From Pseudonocardia acidicola (GTDB lineage Bacteria; Actinomycetota; Actinomycetes; Mycobacteriales; Pseudonocardiaceae), in contig NZ_JAAXLA010000021.1 in NCBI RefSeq assembly GCF_012911935.1, forward strand, positions 1 through 64,000: a DNA stretch of 64,000 nt, in the 5' to 3' direction. Positions 8,327-17,265 of the stretch are shown piece by piece. Position 1 is the first letter of the stretch, and every line of letters starts with the position of its first letter. The position numbers were made by a program, and so were the translations under genes. The notes under the pieces are model-generated. The model saw only the letters and a program-made list of their open reading frames with translations, did not search any database and was not told where the DNA came from.

Positions 8327-9652
8327 GTGCGATGGAGGTTGCGGCGTGTCGCCAGGGAAGCCCCGGCCTCCACGCCGGCGGATGCCGCCGCCCGCCCGGC
8401 GACGGGTGGACCGCGAGCGTGGGGAGTCCTCGCCGTCGTGGTGGGGTGCTCGGTGGTGGTGTTCGTCGACAAGGCGCTGCTCGGCCTCGTCGCCCAACCG
8501 CTGATCAGGGACCTGGGGCTGTCGGCGACCCGGTTCGGCGCGATCAGCAGCGCCTCGTACCTGCTGTTCGGTGTCACCTGCCTGATCGCCGGGTTCCTCG
8601 CCGACCGGATCTCACCGCGCCGGGTGCTGATCGTCTGCGGCCTCATGTGGGCGGTCGGGCAGGTTCCGGCGATCTTCGCAGTCACCGGCGGCATGCTGTT
8701 CACGAGCCGGCTCGCGGTCGGTGCTGCGGAGGGTCCCGCCCAGCCGCTGTCGCACGTCGTGGCCTACTCGTGGTTCCCGAACGAGCGGCGTGGGCTCCCG
8801 GCCGCACTGATCACCTGCGGTGCGGCCATCGGGAAGATCGCCCTGGCACCGGTCCTCGCGCTGATCATCGTGACCTTCGGATGGCGCGCCGGGTTCGCGT
8901 CGGTCGGGGCGCTCGCCCTGGTCTGGAGCGTGCTGTGGCTGGCCACGGGCCGGCTCGGCCCCTACGCCGCGCCCGCCTCGTCGGCCGCCACCGTCGCGGC
9001 GAGCCCGGAACTGCGTGTGCCGTGGCGCCGGCTGCTGCTCACGCGCACCTTCCTGGGCAGCCTGGCCGCCTACTTCACCCAGGGGGCGCTGGCTGCCGTC
9101 ATCTTCACCTGGTTGCCGTCGTACTTCCAGCACGGCCTCGGGTTCTCTGCAGCCGCGTCCGGAACCCTGTTCGCCCTGCCGAGCGTGATGGCGATCGTCG
9201 CCCTGCTGTCGGTCGGGACGATCACCGACGGGCTGCTGCGGCGGGGGGTGCGCTCCCGCATCGCCCGTGGCGTGTTCGGCGGAGCGTGCATCGTCGTGGC
9301 CGGACTGGTCCTGTGCACCCTTCCATGGATCCACAACGCGGTCCTGGCGATCATCGTGCTGATGATCGGCTACGGCGTGTCGACAACCGTCCAGGCGGTG
9401 ACGAACCCGGCGGTCGCCGAGATCGCCCCTGCCCGCCAGCGTGCCGGCGTGCTCGGGGTCCTCACCGCGCTCGGCACCAGCGCGGGCGTGCTCAGCCCGA
9501 TCCTCGCCGGCGCCCTGCTCGACAGGGCCGCCACCCCGCAGCAGGGCTACACCACCGCGTTCCTGGTGTTCGGTGGCCTGGTCGCCCTGGGCGGGTTGTG
9601 CTTCGCCCTGCTCGTCGATCCCGACCGCGACGCGCGGCGGGCCCCGGCGTAG
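8327..9652 (+). CDS. MFS transporter, anion:cation symporter-like
   Basis: A 441-residue, 12-helix major facilitator protein. The pattern VFVDKALLGLVAQPLIRDLGLS in TM1 and the loop FLADRISPRRVL suit the ACS (tartrate/phthalate/sialate) branch, which takes up organic anions; the family call is moderate. I start it at GTG 8327 because TACGGT (8315-8320) lies exactly 6 nt before it, the leaderless pattern seen at several genes here. No ribosome site serves any earlier start in this frame. It diverges from marR, so their control regions are shared. It ends 17 nt before the convergent YihY gene. Confidence 0.85.
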   Translation: MRWRLRRVAREAPASTPADAAARPATGGPRAWGVLAVVVGCSVVVFVDKALLGLVAQPLIRDLGLSATRFGAISSASYLLFGVTCLIAGFLADRISPRRVLIVCGLMWAVGQVPAIFAVTGGMLFTSRLAVGAAEGPAQPLSHVVAYSWFPNERRGLPAALITCGAAIGKIALAPVLALIIVTFGWRAGFASVGALALVWSVLWLATGRLGPYAAPASSAATVAASPELRVPWRRLLLTRTFLGSLAAYFTQGALAAVIFTWLPSYFQHGLGFSAAASGTLFALPSVMAIVALLSVGTITDGLLRRGVRSRIARGVFGGACIVVAGLVLCTLPWIHNAVLAIIVLMIGYGVSTTVQAVTNPAVAEIAPARQRAGVLGVLTALGTSAGVLSPILAGALLDRAATPQQGYTTAFLVFGGLVALGGLCFALLVDPDRDARRAPA

Positions 9653-9669
9653 ACCGAGTGATCCCGTCG

Positions 9670-10671
9670 TCACGGACGCCGATCACGCTCGGTCGGGGGG
9701 TCGAACTCGACGGTGATCTCCTCGAAGTCCTTGTAGCGCTGTGCCGTCGCGTAGGAGCGGTAGCTGCGCCGGTCGGCGTGGGTGAGTTCGTCGTTGCCGA
9801 CCAACGGTGTGAGGGCGAGCAGTGCGCGCGGCCAGAGTCGCTCGGAACGGACCGCGTTGAGCTCTGCGGCGAACACCACGACCAGCGCTTCCAGGTAGAT
9901 CCACGCCAGCAGTCCGAGTACGAGTCCGAACAGCCCGTAGACCTGGCTCGTCCCCCTCAGCTCGTGGCCGACGAGCAAGGTGCCCAGCGACTGCAGGACC
10001 TGCCAGGCGAGTGCGGCCACGACGGCTCCGGGAAGGACCTGCCGGACGGTGAGGTGCCGCGCGGTGAGCACCCGGAAGGCGAGCACGAGCAGCACGCCGT
10101 TCACGATCACCGCCAGCACGGTGGCGCCCGCTCGCAGCGCGAGATCCCATTCCGGGCCGTAGTCGCCGGCCCACGTCGTGAGCCCGGCCAGCCCGGTGGT
10201 CACCAGCACCCCGATGCAGAGGACGCCGAGCAGTGCCAGGCCACGCAACCGCGCCACGACAAGGTCGGGGCGCCGGGTCATCGGCACCGCCCACACCTGG
10301 TTGAACGCGTTCTGGATCGCCACCGAGAACCCCAGGCCGCCGTAGAGGGCCACCAGGATCCCGATCACCAGCCCGGTCCCGGAGCCGTGCAGCGGGTGCG
10401 CGGTGTCGGTGAGTTGGTCCCCGATGACGGGGAACTGGCCCAGCGCGCTGCTGATCAGTTCATGCTGCAGCGCGGGATGGCCGTGCAGCATGAAGCCGAG
10501 CACCGTCGTGAAGATCAGCAGCAGCGGGAACAACGACAGGAACCCGTAATAGGTGATCAGCGAGGCGAGGTAGGTGCCCTGGTCGTCGACGAACTTGTAG
10601 ATCACCGCGATCGGGAGGCCCAGCCACCGGTGTCGTCGCTGATACGTGTCGAGCTTGCCGATGACGCCCAC
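9670..10671 (-). CDS. YihY/BrkB-family inner membrane protein
   Basis: A 333-residue protein with about six membrane helices in the pattern of the YihY/BrkB (formerly called RNase BN) family. It has an N-terminal hydrophilic part, then LASLITYYGFLSLFPLLLIF, the family's most conserved segment, and FNQVWAVP in the central loop. The function of the family is not settled; transport or membrane integrity roles have been proposed. The GTG at 10671 starts VGVIGKLDTYQRR; no strong ribosome site is visible, and the open frame extends to 10776, so the start is uncertain. The basic C-terminus ends in FDPPTERDRRP. Confidence 0.82.
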   Translation of the reverse strand: MGVIGKLDTYQRRHRWLGLPIAVIYKFVDDQGTYLASLITYYGFLSLFPLLLIFTTVLGFMLHGHPALQHELISSALGQFPVIGDQLTDTAHPLHGSGTGLVIGILVALYGGLGFSVAIQNAFNQVWAVPMTRRPDLVVARLRGLALLGVLCIGVLVTTGLAGLTTWAGDYGPEWDLALRAGATVLAVIVNGVLLVLAFRVLTARHLTVRQVLPGAVVAALAWQVLQSLGTLLVGHELRGTSQVYGLFGLVLGLLAWIYLEALVVVFAAELNAVRSERLWPRALLALTPLVGNDELTHADRRSYRSYATAQRYKDFEEITVEFDPPTERDRRP

Positions 10672-11033
10672 GCGAGCCGGATACCCGCCACGGTCACCGG
10701 CGACGCGACCGTGATCTCGGTGCAGGAACTGCGGACGGCGCCGCCACCGTTGTAGCGACGGGCCGCGAAGGTTCACGGCGACAGGCTGTGATCAGGCCCA
10801 CCCCACGGTGTCACCACCGCGTTGCACCTGCTCCGCGCGGTGGACGCCGGACGGCACGGCCCGCGCGGCCCCGCCCGCCGACCACCTCGGCGCGGCGCGC
10901 GTCGCGGGACGGCTAGCTTCGGAGCGACACGGGGGGCGGAGGTCGAGGAGGCGATCGAGATCAGTTCCAGGCGTTGGCGGCCGCCGACTTCAGGGCCGGC
11001 CCACGATGCGGTCATCGGCCGGGACGGTCGCGG
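10672..11033. other. Divergent intergenic region
   Basis: This 362-bp gap between the leftward YihY gene and the rightward pbpA holds no gene I can support. TAGCTT at about 10912-10917 could be a -10 element for pbpA. Otherwise it is GC-rich sequence with short open frames of no recognisable content. Confidence 0.3.
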
Positions 11034-12509
11034 GTGAACGCTGCAGTCCGCCGGGTGTCCATCGCGATGATGGCCCTCATCGTCGCGCTGGTCGCGAACC
11101 TCACCTATGTGCAGGTGGTGAAGGGGTCGGACTACGCGAACGACCCGCGTAACCCCCGAGTGCTGATCGCGGAGTACTCCAACCCCCGTGGCCAGATCAG
11201 TGCCGACGGTCAGTTGCTGGCGTCCAGCACCCCGACCAACGACGCGCTGAAGTACCTGCGGCAGTACCCGAACGGCCCGGCGTTCGCCCCGGTCACCGGG
11301 TACTTCTCGCAGAGCTACGGCACGGCCGGTCTGGAGCGGGCCGGGGACCCGGTGCTCGCCGGCTCCGACCCGCGACTGTTCTTCCGCCGCATCTCCGACA
11401 TGATCACCGGCCGCAGCCCGACGGCGGGCAACGTGGTGACCACGATCAACCCGCAGATGCAGCAGGTCGCCTACAACGACATGGCGCAGAAGCACTATGC
11501 GGGCGCCGTCGTGGCGATCGAGCCGTCCACCGGGGCGATCCTCACCATGGTCTCCACCCCGTCGTTCGACCCCAACCCGCTGGCATCGCACGACCCGGCG
11601 GTCCAGAAGCAGGCCTGGAACGCCGACGGTGCCGCCGACCCTCCCACGATGACGAACCGGGCGATCTCCCAGACCTATCCGCCGGGATCGACGTTCAAGC
11701 TGGTCGATCTGGCCGCGGGGCTGCAGGACGGCATCACGCCGGACACCCAGGTGACCGCCGAGTCCAGGATCACGCTGCCGGGTACCACCACCACGCTGGA
11801 GAACTACAACGGCGAGCACTGCGGGCCGGGCTCCAACACGACGACCACCGTCGCGGATGCACTGGCCCGCTCCTGCAACACGGCGTTCGCCACCATGGCC
11901 GACCAGATCGGGGCCGACAAGCTCCGGGCCGCGGCCCAGGCCTTCGGCATCGGGCAGACCGACCTGCAGATCCCGACCCAGGTGGTGCCCTCCGACATCG
12001 GCACGCTGCCCGATGCCGCGGCGCTGGCCCAGTCCGGGATCGGGCAGCGCGACGTGCGGCTCACGCCGCTGCAGAACGCCGAGATCGTCGCGACGATCGC
12101 CAACGGCGGCACCCGGATGGCGCCGCACCTGATCAAGGAGATCGACGGCCCGGACCTGTCGGTGATCGACCAGACCCAGCCGCAGAAGCTCGGGCAGGCG
12201 ATCCCGACGAACGTGGCCAACACGATCCGCGACCTGATGATCGGATCCGAGAACCTGACGACCGGCCACGGCTCGCTTCCCGGCGTCACCATCGCGTCCA
12301 AGACCGGGACCGCCGAGCACGGCGTCGACTCGAAGACCACCCCGCCGCACACCTGGTACGTGGCCTTCGCGCCCGCCGAACATCCGGTCGTGGCCGTGGC
12401 GGTCATCGTCGAGAACGGCGGTCACCTCGGCGACTCCGCGACCGGTGGTTCGGTGGCCTCGCCGATCGGCCGGGACGTCATCGCCGCCGCCCTGCAGACA
12501 CAGAGGTGA
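11034..12509 (+). CDS. pbpA: Class B penicillin-binding protein (PbpA/PBP2 type)
   Basis: A 491-residue class B PBP, a peptidoglycan transpeptidase of elongation or division. One N-terminal anchor helix (ISMALIVALVANLTY type, residues 8-25) is followed by a short PBP dimer-like domain and the transpeptidase domain. The active-site motifs are in order: SxxK as PPGSTFK near residue 221, SxN as RSCNTAF near 280, and KTGT as ASKTGTAEHG near 423. N-terminal RVSIAMMALIVALVANLTYV and NPRVLIAEYSNPRGQI closely follow mycobacterial PbpA in both sequence and length. PbpA usually sits in a rodA-pknAB operon; here it stands alone, so it may be a second copy or a relocated gene. Start GTG 11034 matches the family N-terminus. 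Confidence 0.9.
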   Translation: MNAAVRRVSIAMMALIVALVANLTYVQVVKGSDYANDPRNPRVLIAEYSNPRGQISADGQLLASSTPTNDALKYLRQYPNGPAFAPVTGYFSQSYGTAGLERAGDPVLAGSDPRLFFRRISDMITGRSPTAGNVVTTINPQMQQVAYNDMAQKHYAGAVVAIEPSTGAILTMVSTPSFDPNPLASHDPAVQKQAWNADGAADPPTMTNRAISQTYPPGSTFKLVDLAAGLQDGITPDTQVTAESRITLPGTTTTLENYNGEHCGPGSNTTTTVADALARSCNTAFATMADQIGADKLRAAAQAFGIGQTDLQIPTQVVPSDIGTLPDAAALAQSGIGQRDVRLTPLQNAEIVATIANGGTRMAPHLIKEIDGPDLSVIDQTQPQKLGQAIPTNVANTIRDLMIGSENLTTGHGSLPGVTIASKTGTAEHGVDSKTTPPHTWYVAFAPAEHPVVAVAVIVENGGHLGDSATGGSVASPIGRDVIAAALQTQR

Positions 12510-12591
12510 GCGGGCCGGGGCGCGACGCGGGACTGCGTACCGTGGCTTCGCCATCGTCTGCTACCTCCGGATTCACTTCATCGTGGAGGTA

Positions 12592-12619
12592 TTGCATTGC
12601 GGACCTGACCGCGTAGGTT
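12592..12619 (+). promoter_or_regulatory. Predicted promoter of the amidase-like/tubulin-like locus
   Basis: TTGCAT (12592-12597) and TAGGTT (12614-12619) are spaced by 16 bases in the AT-richest stretch of the 12510-12683 gap. They would start transcription about 55 nt before the amidase-like gene. Inferred from consensus only. Confidence 0.35.
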
Positions 12620-12683
12620 TGAGACACAGGTCGCACCGAGCCTCGAAGCGCAGGCGTACCGGACGAGTCCGGGAGGTGGTCCA

Positions 12684-13589
12684 GTGCGAGACCCGTGCAC
12701 CACTCATGGGCCCCGTGTCGGGATCGCGGTGATGAACTACCCGGTGCCCCGCCTGCACACCGGCAGCGACGCCCGGCAGAACTACCTCAAGATCGCCGAC
12801 ATGATCGTCGGGATCAAGCAGGGACTGCCCGGCCTGGATCTGATCGTGTTCCCCGAGTACGCCACGCACGGCATGGCCGACCAGCGCGCCGAGGTGCTCC
12901 GGCCGGTCCTCACCGCGCCGGGCGAGGAACTCGACGTGTTCGGCGCGGCCTGCGCCGCGGCGGGGGTATGGGGCGTCTTCTCCCTCACCGGGGGCCGGTG
13001 CCGTCCCGACCGGCACAACACCGTCGTCCTGATCGACGACCGCGGTGAGGTGGTCCAGCGGTGTCGCCGGACCCTGAGCGGCCCGCCCGGGTGCGGTGCG
13101 CAGAGCGACCCGGCCCAGGTCGCCGACGGCCCCCGAGGCCTGCGCACGATGCTCACCATCTGTGGCGACGGGCGGCATCGCCCGGCCGGATGCCAGGTCC
13201 GCGGGGCGGAACTGGTCGTGCGCTGCCAGGGTTCGCCGGAGGTCCCTGTCGCAGACCAGATCTCCGCCGCCCGCGCCATGGCGTGGATGAACGTCTGCTA
13301 CGTCGCCACCGTCAACGCGGTCGGCACCGACGGCCTCCACACGTGGGCGGGGTACTCCGCGATCGTCGGGTTCGACGGCCACACGCTGCGCCAGTGCGGC
13401 GACGAGGAGTACGGCTTGCAGTACGCGGAGCTGTCCCCCGCCGCGATCCGTGAGTACCGCGCCGCGCGGAGCCGCCTGGAATGGGCATGGCGCGGTGCGC
13501 TGCGGGGCTCGACCCCCGGCAGATCGGCGGCCGTGCCCCGCCGTAGAGGCGACGGCCGGGCGGTCGCCCTCGCCGTCGTCAGCGGCTGA
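12684..13589 (+). CDS. Aliphatic amidase/formamidase-like nitrilase-superfamily protein with altered active site
   Basis: A 301-residue carbon-nitrogen hydrolase homologue closest to AmiE/AmiF amidases. Shared landmarks are LIVFPEYATHG (catalytic-type Glu58), LTICGDG with Cys160, GAELVVRCQG, AMAWMNVCYVATVNAVG and GFDGHTLRQCGDEE. Where AmiE has QKYRKIIPW with the catalytic Lys, this protein reads QRCRRTLSG, so the Lys aligns with Arg129; the conserved ICDDG is also ICGDG. The C-terminal 50 residues diverge and are shorter than in the 334-346-residue enzymes. It may be inactive, or a binding or regulatory homologue. GTG 12684 follows GGGAGG at 8-nt spacing. It leads the tubulin-like locus but is separated from it by a hairpin. 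Confidence 0.75.
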   Translation: MRDPCTTHGPRVGIAVMNYPVPRLHTGSDARQNYLKIADMIVGIKQGLPGLDLIVFPEYATHGMADQRAEVLRPVLTAPGEELDVFGAACAAAGVWGVFSLTGGRCRPDRHNTVVLIDDRGEVVQRCRRTLSGPPGCGAQSDPAQVADGPRGLRTMLTICGDGRHRPAGCQVRGAELVVRCQGSPEVPVADQISAARAMAWMNVCYVATVNAVGTDGLHTWAGYSAIVGFDGHTLRQCGDEEYGLQYAELSPAAIREYRAARSRLEWAWRGALRGSTPGRSAAVPRRRGDGRAVALAVVSG

Positions 13590-13611
13590 GCACCGCCCGG
13601 CAGGGCGTCCG

Positions 13612-13637
13612 GGACCGCCCCGTGTGGAGGGCGGTCC
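13612..13637 (+). terminator. Hairpin between amidase-like and first tubulin-like gene
   Basis: GGACCGCCC (13612-13620) and GGGCGGTCC (13629-13637) form a perfect 9-bp stem with an 8-nt loop. It lies 22 nt after the amidase-like stop and 51 nt before the next start. It could end the first transcript or lower downstream expression. Confidence 0.55.
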
Positions 13638-13688
13638 GACCGACCCCTCGCGAGGCTCGTCCCACTCTTCGAAAGGCAGGCAGCGGCC

Positions 13689-15197
13689 ATGGCCACCGAG
13701 CACGGACACGGTCACAACCACGAGCACGAGCACGAAGCGGCGCTCGCCCGGATCGAGGCGCTGAGCAAGGAAGGCGTGCACCGCGCGGGAGAGCACGAAG
13801 GCCCGTTCTCGCTGCACGTCCTCGGGTTGGGCGGTACCGGGGCGGCGATCATCACCGAGTTGCTCAAGGACCCGCCCGAGGGCTTCACCGCGCTGGCCGT
13901 GGACATCGGGGACGCCGATCTGGCCCCGGTACGCGCCGCGGCCGGCGACCTGCCGGCCGGAGCGGTGCAGACCGTCGCGCTGCCGGTGCCCACCCTCGAC
14001 GAACTGTTCACCGCGCTGAACCGGTACCGCGAGTTCCTGAAGATGGAGTACCCGCGCTACTACTGGAACCCCAACTACGAGCCGTGGCTACCCTCCGACC
14101 TGAAGCTGCCCGCCGCGGGGGAGCGGTTCCCGCGGGCGATCGCCAAGGCGATCTACGGCTCGGAGTACTACCAGAACGGGGAGATCACCAAGGCCCTGGA
14201 CGCGTTCGCCGAGGGCGTGCTGGCCAGCGACAGGACCCCGCTGGTGGTCGTCCCGTTCGCGCTCGGCGGGGGCGTGGGCAGCGGGATCGTCGTGGAGATC
14301 GCCCGGCACCTGTCCACGATCAAACTGGGCCGCCGGCCCTGGGTCGTCGGCATCGGGGTGCTGCCCAGCTCCGCCGATCCGCCGGAGATCGCCGACGGCT
14401 CGTTCTTCCCGGTCATCAACGAGCTCGACTGCATGATCGACGCAGAGAAGAACAACGGCGTGATGGCGGTGTGGGGCGACCTGTACAAGAACCCGTTCAC
14501 CGGCGGCTTCTTCGTGGTGCCACAGGACGACGTGCAGGCGTTCACCGGTGACCTCGCGGCGACCCACGCCTACGTCGACTCCGGCATCGCGGCGTTCCTC
14601 TCCGCCGAGGGCGGCAAGGACCTCTACGAGACGCTGAAGGCGCTGAACTGGCTCGCCGTCCCCGGGGACCAGTGGCACCCGGCGATCCGCGGCCAGCAGA
14701 GCGACCGCTGGGTCAACGTGCTCACCACCCGTACGCTCGACGACGCCGGCTCGCTCGGCTCGCTCGGCCTGAACAAGGGCTTCCGCACCGAGTACGCCGA
14801 GGCCCGGGTCTTCGCCCCCGCCAAGGAAGGGACGAAGGCGGGTGAGGCGGTGGCCAAGGCGGTCGGTGACGTCGCGACCACCATGGTCGAACCCGTCGTG
14901 CTGCCGGTCGAGAGCGACGCCGGCTTCGTCAGTGTTCTGGTGCCGCGTGCCTCCAAGCTCGACCTCGCGCTCTTCGTGCCCTCCCGGGACATCTACGACA
15001 CGCTCGAGTGGGACGACAAGCTGCTCAAGCACTCCTGGTTGCTGGACCTCGGGGTGATGCTCTGCGAGCCCTCGATCCGGTTCGACGGCATGGGCGGCGA
15101 GTGCATCTGGGGCTGCGCCTGCTGGGTGGTGGTCCCGCACGCCGCGATCCGCGGTGAGCAGGCCACGTCGCCGGTGGCGACCGTTCCCGGCAGCTGA
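13689..15197 (+). CDS. Tubulin/FtsZ-like GTPase with His-rich N-terminus (paralogue 1)
   Basis: A 502-residue protein of the tubulin/FtsZ superfamily, resembling the 'tubulin-like' (Tubulin_2-type) bacterial families rather than FtsZ itself. HVLGLGGTGAAI (residues 43-54) is the first nucleotide loop and GGGVGSG (193-199) is the tubulin signature loop. FFPVINELDCMID (239-251) may supply the base-binding Asn. Between them lies a long block, FLKMEYPRYYWNPNYEPWLP, that is almost identical in the second paralogue. The C-terminus has CIWGCACWVVVPHAAIRG (about 472-489), also shared. Residues 4-16 are HGHGHNHEHEHE, a likely metal-binding tail. I cannot identify an FtsZ-type T7 catalytic loop. ATG 13689 follows a weak GAAAGGCAGG site. 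Function unknown. Confidence 0.8.
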   Translation: MATEHGHGHNHEHEHEAALARIEALSKEGVHRAGEHEGPFSLHVLGLGGTGAAIITELLKDPPEGFTALAVDIGDADLAPVRAAAGDLPAGAVQTVALPVPTLDELFTALNRYREFLKMEYPRYYWNPNYEPWLPSDLKLPAAGERFPRAIAKAIYGSEYYQNGEITKALDAFAEGVLASDRTPLVVVPFALGGGVGSGIVVEIARHLSTIKLGRRPWVVGIGVLPSSADPPEIADGSFFPVINELDCMIDAEKNNGVMAVWGDLYKNPFTGGFFVVPQDDVQAFTGDLAATHAYVDSGIAAFLSAEGGKDLYETLKALNWLAVPGDQWHPAIRGQQSDRWVNVLTTRTLDDAGSLGSLGLNKGFRTEYAEARVFAPAKEGTKAGEAVAKAVGDVATTMVEPVVLPVESDAGFVSVLVPRASKLDLALFVPSRDIYDTLEWDDKLLKHSWLLDLGVMLCEPSIRFDGMGGECIWGCACWVVVPHAAIRGEQATSPVATVPGS

Positions 15198-15210
15198 TCA
15201 GGAGGACACC

Positions 15211-15510
15211 GTGCCACTGGACTGGGCCGACGTCGTCACGAGATACGAGAAGGGCGCGGAGCTCCCGTCGATGCCCGGGGCGCGCACGTTGCAGGTGACC
15301 GGCGCCGACGACGACTACATCTACGTCGCGCACCGGCTCTGGACCGACAAGCTCACCCGCGCGTACCTGGAGAAGGCGGTCGAACTGCTCGAGGCGGGCC
15401 GGATGACACGCAACTACGGCGACGTCGTCGACCACTACCGGACCTACATCGCCGACGAGCGGCCGACGACCGCGGCCACCGTGCTCAAGGACCTCGGATA
15501 CCTGGAATGA
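15211..15510 (+). CDS. Small protein A of the tubulin-like locus
   Basis: An unrecognised 99-residue soluble protein, one of three paralogues in this locus. All share a [L]DW start, a G-x-x-L-x-[VI] strand near residue 25-30, a D-x-x-[IV]-x-[IV] strand, LW-x-D-x-[LV]-T-R, then a helix and a C-terminal [AV]-x-[IV]LKDLGYL. Here these are PLDWADVV, ARTLQVTGADDDYIYV, LWTDKLTRAYLEKAVELLEAG and TVLKDLGYLE. GTG 15211 sits 5 nt after GGAGG and 13 nt after the first tubulin-like gene, so they are co-transcribed. By position it may bind or regulate the tubulin-like GTPase. Confidence 0.75.
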   Translation: MPLDWADVVTRYEKGAELPSMPGARTLQVTGADDDYIYVAHRLWTDKLTRAYLEKAVELLEAGRMTRNYGDVVDHYRTYIADERPTTAATVLKDLGYLE

Positions 15511-15602
15511 CGCCCCGCCCGACCTGAGCCGCGACGAACAGCGCACGACCGCCAGAGGACGTGCGGCTGTGCCGTACGCCCGAAAACAGGAGGAAGCACA
15601 CA

Positions 15603-17258
15603 ATGGGTATGTCGCTCTATCACAGTGCGACCGGCGCCCAGGCGCCGCACTGCATTCACGCCATCGGTATCGGCAAGACCGGCGCTTACATGGTCGAGGC
15701 GCTGCTGCGCACCGGTGAGATCGAGGACCAGCTGGAGGACCCGCGCGCCCGGTTCACCGGCCTGGCCGTCGACATCGGTGACCAGGACATGCACGAACTG
15801 CGGGAGTACGCCTCGGGCTTCAACGCCCGGCTCACCGAGCGCGACATCCCGACCGACCGCCACCAGGTCCGCACCGTCGCCCTCGACGTCCCGGAGCGGG
15901 ACGATCTGATGACCAGCCTGAACCGCTGGCGCGAGTTCCTGAAGATGGAGTACCCGCGCTACTACTGGAACCCGAACTACGAACCCTGGCTACCTGCGGA
16001 CACCGAGATGCCCAAGGCGGGCGACTCCATTCCGCGCGCCGTCGCCAAGGCGATCTACGGGCACTACTACTACGGCGAGGACAAGCGGCTGGAGAAGGAA
16101 CTCGACGACTTCGTCGCCAGCATCAACGCGACCCGGCTGCCGTCGATCGTGCTGGTGTTCTTCTCGATGGCCGGCGGCACCGGCAGCGGGATCGTCGTCG
16201 ACCTCGCCCGGCACCTGTCCAATGTGAAGCTGGGCCGGCGCATCCCGGTGGTCGGGGTGGCGCCGATGCCGTTCTCCGGGGACGAGGAGCACGCCGGCGG
16301 CAAGGCCGCGCTGTTCCCCACCATGAACGAGATCGACTGCATGCTCGACGACGCCAAGAACCAGGGCGTCATGGCGGTGTGGGGCGATCTCTACAAGAAC
16401 CCGTTCACCGGTGGGTTCTTCGCGCTGCCGCAGGAGCACTCCTGGCAGCGGCTGGGCTCCTACACCAAGACCGGCAAGCCGGCGATCCGCGATGCGCTGC
16501 GCAAAGGCGTCACGCGCAAGTTCATCAACGACTCGTTCAACCGGTTCATCGTGCAGGACAACGGCCGACTGCTGTTCAAGATGCTGCGCCCGGCCGGGTT
16601 CACCGGTGCACCGCACGAGCGCAACATCTCCGGCGACCGCACCTGGACGCTCTTCGACGTCGCCAAGTTCACCCACCCCGGCGTGGAGGTGCTGCCCGGC
16701 GAGCCGAAGAGCAAGTGGCGCGAGGTCATCAGCAAGTGGATCGACTACATCCCGCAGTTCTCCGGGCTCAAGGAGGGCTTCAAGACCGACTACATCGAGG
16801 CGCAGACGGTCGCCCCGCGCGAGATCTGGAACGAGACGCTGCAGAAGAAGCTGGAGGCGGTGCTCGGGGAGTACCTGCTCGAGGGCGAGGACGGCACGCT
16901 CAACACCTCACACGACGAGTTCTTCGACGAGCTCACCTCCTACTCGAACATCATCATCCCGGGCGTGGCGAAGACCGACTTCACCGCGTTCTACGAGGCC
17001 CGGGACGCCTACGACGCAGTCGAGTCGTGGGACGAGAAGTTGATGATGCACTCCTGGCTGCTCGACCTGGGCGTCATGCTCTCCGAGCAGTCGATCCGGT
17101 TCGACGGGATGGCCGGCGAGTGCATCTGGGGCTGCGCGTGCTGGGTCGTGGTGCCGCACGCGGCGATCCGCGGTGACGCGCCGGCCTCGCACGACGTCTC
17201 GGAGGTGCAGCAGGCGGCCATCGCCCCGATGCTGCGAACCGTCGTCCAGACGCCGTAG
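15603..17258 (+). CDS. Tubulin/FtsZ-like GTPase (paralogue 2)
   Basis: A 551-residue paralogue of the upstream tubulin-like protein. It has CIHAIGIGKTGAYM (residues 17-30) as the first nucleotide loop, where GKTG replaces GGTG, and AGGTGSG (190-196) as the tubulin signature, which is closer to the classical GGGTGSG than paralogue 1. The conserved FLKMEYPRYYWNPNYEPWLP block lies at 112-131, NQGVMAVWGDLYKNPFTGGF in the middle, and CIWGCACWVVVPHAAIRG near the end. It lacks the His-rich tail and has about 50 extra residues in the second half. Two different partners, as in alpha/beta tubulin or BtubA/BtubB, could form a heteropolymer; this is inference. ATG 15603 follows AGGAGG by 8 nt. Confidence 0.8.
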   Translation: MGMSLYHSATGAQAPHCIHAIGIGKTGAYMVEALLRTGEIEDQLEDPRARFTGLAVDIGDQDMHELREYASGFNARLTERDIPTDRHQVRTVALDVPERDDLMTSLNRWREFLKMEYPRYYWNPNYEPWLPADTEMPKAGDSIPRAVAKAIYGHYYYGEDKRLEKELDDFVASINATRLPSIVLVFFSMAGGTGSGIVVDLARHLSNVKLGRRIPVVGVAPMPFSGDEEHAGGKAALFPTMNEIDCMLDDAKNQGVMAVWGDLYKNPFTGGFFALPQEHSWQRLGSYTKTGKPAIRDALRKGVTRKFINDSFNRFIVQDNGRLLFKMLRPAGFTGAPHERNISGDRTWTLFDVAKFTHPGVEVLPGEPKSKWREVISKWIDYIPQFSGLKEGFKTDYIEAQTVAPREIWNETLQKKLEAVLGEYLLEGEDGTLNTSHDEFFDELTSYSNIIIPGVAKTDFTAFYEARDAYDAVESWDEKLMMHSWLLDLGVMLSEQSIRFDGMAGECIWGCACWVVVPHAAIRGDAPASHDVSEVQQAAIAPMLRTVVQTP

Positions 17259-17265
17259 CCGGGCA

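Noticed and set aside
13689..17258. Reading the tubulin-like genes as ftsZ paralogues of the division cluster
   Set aside because: No ftsQ, ftsA/sepF or mur genes are nearby, the proteins carry a large shared insertion and lack the FtsZ C-terminal tail and a clear T7 loop.
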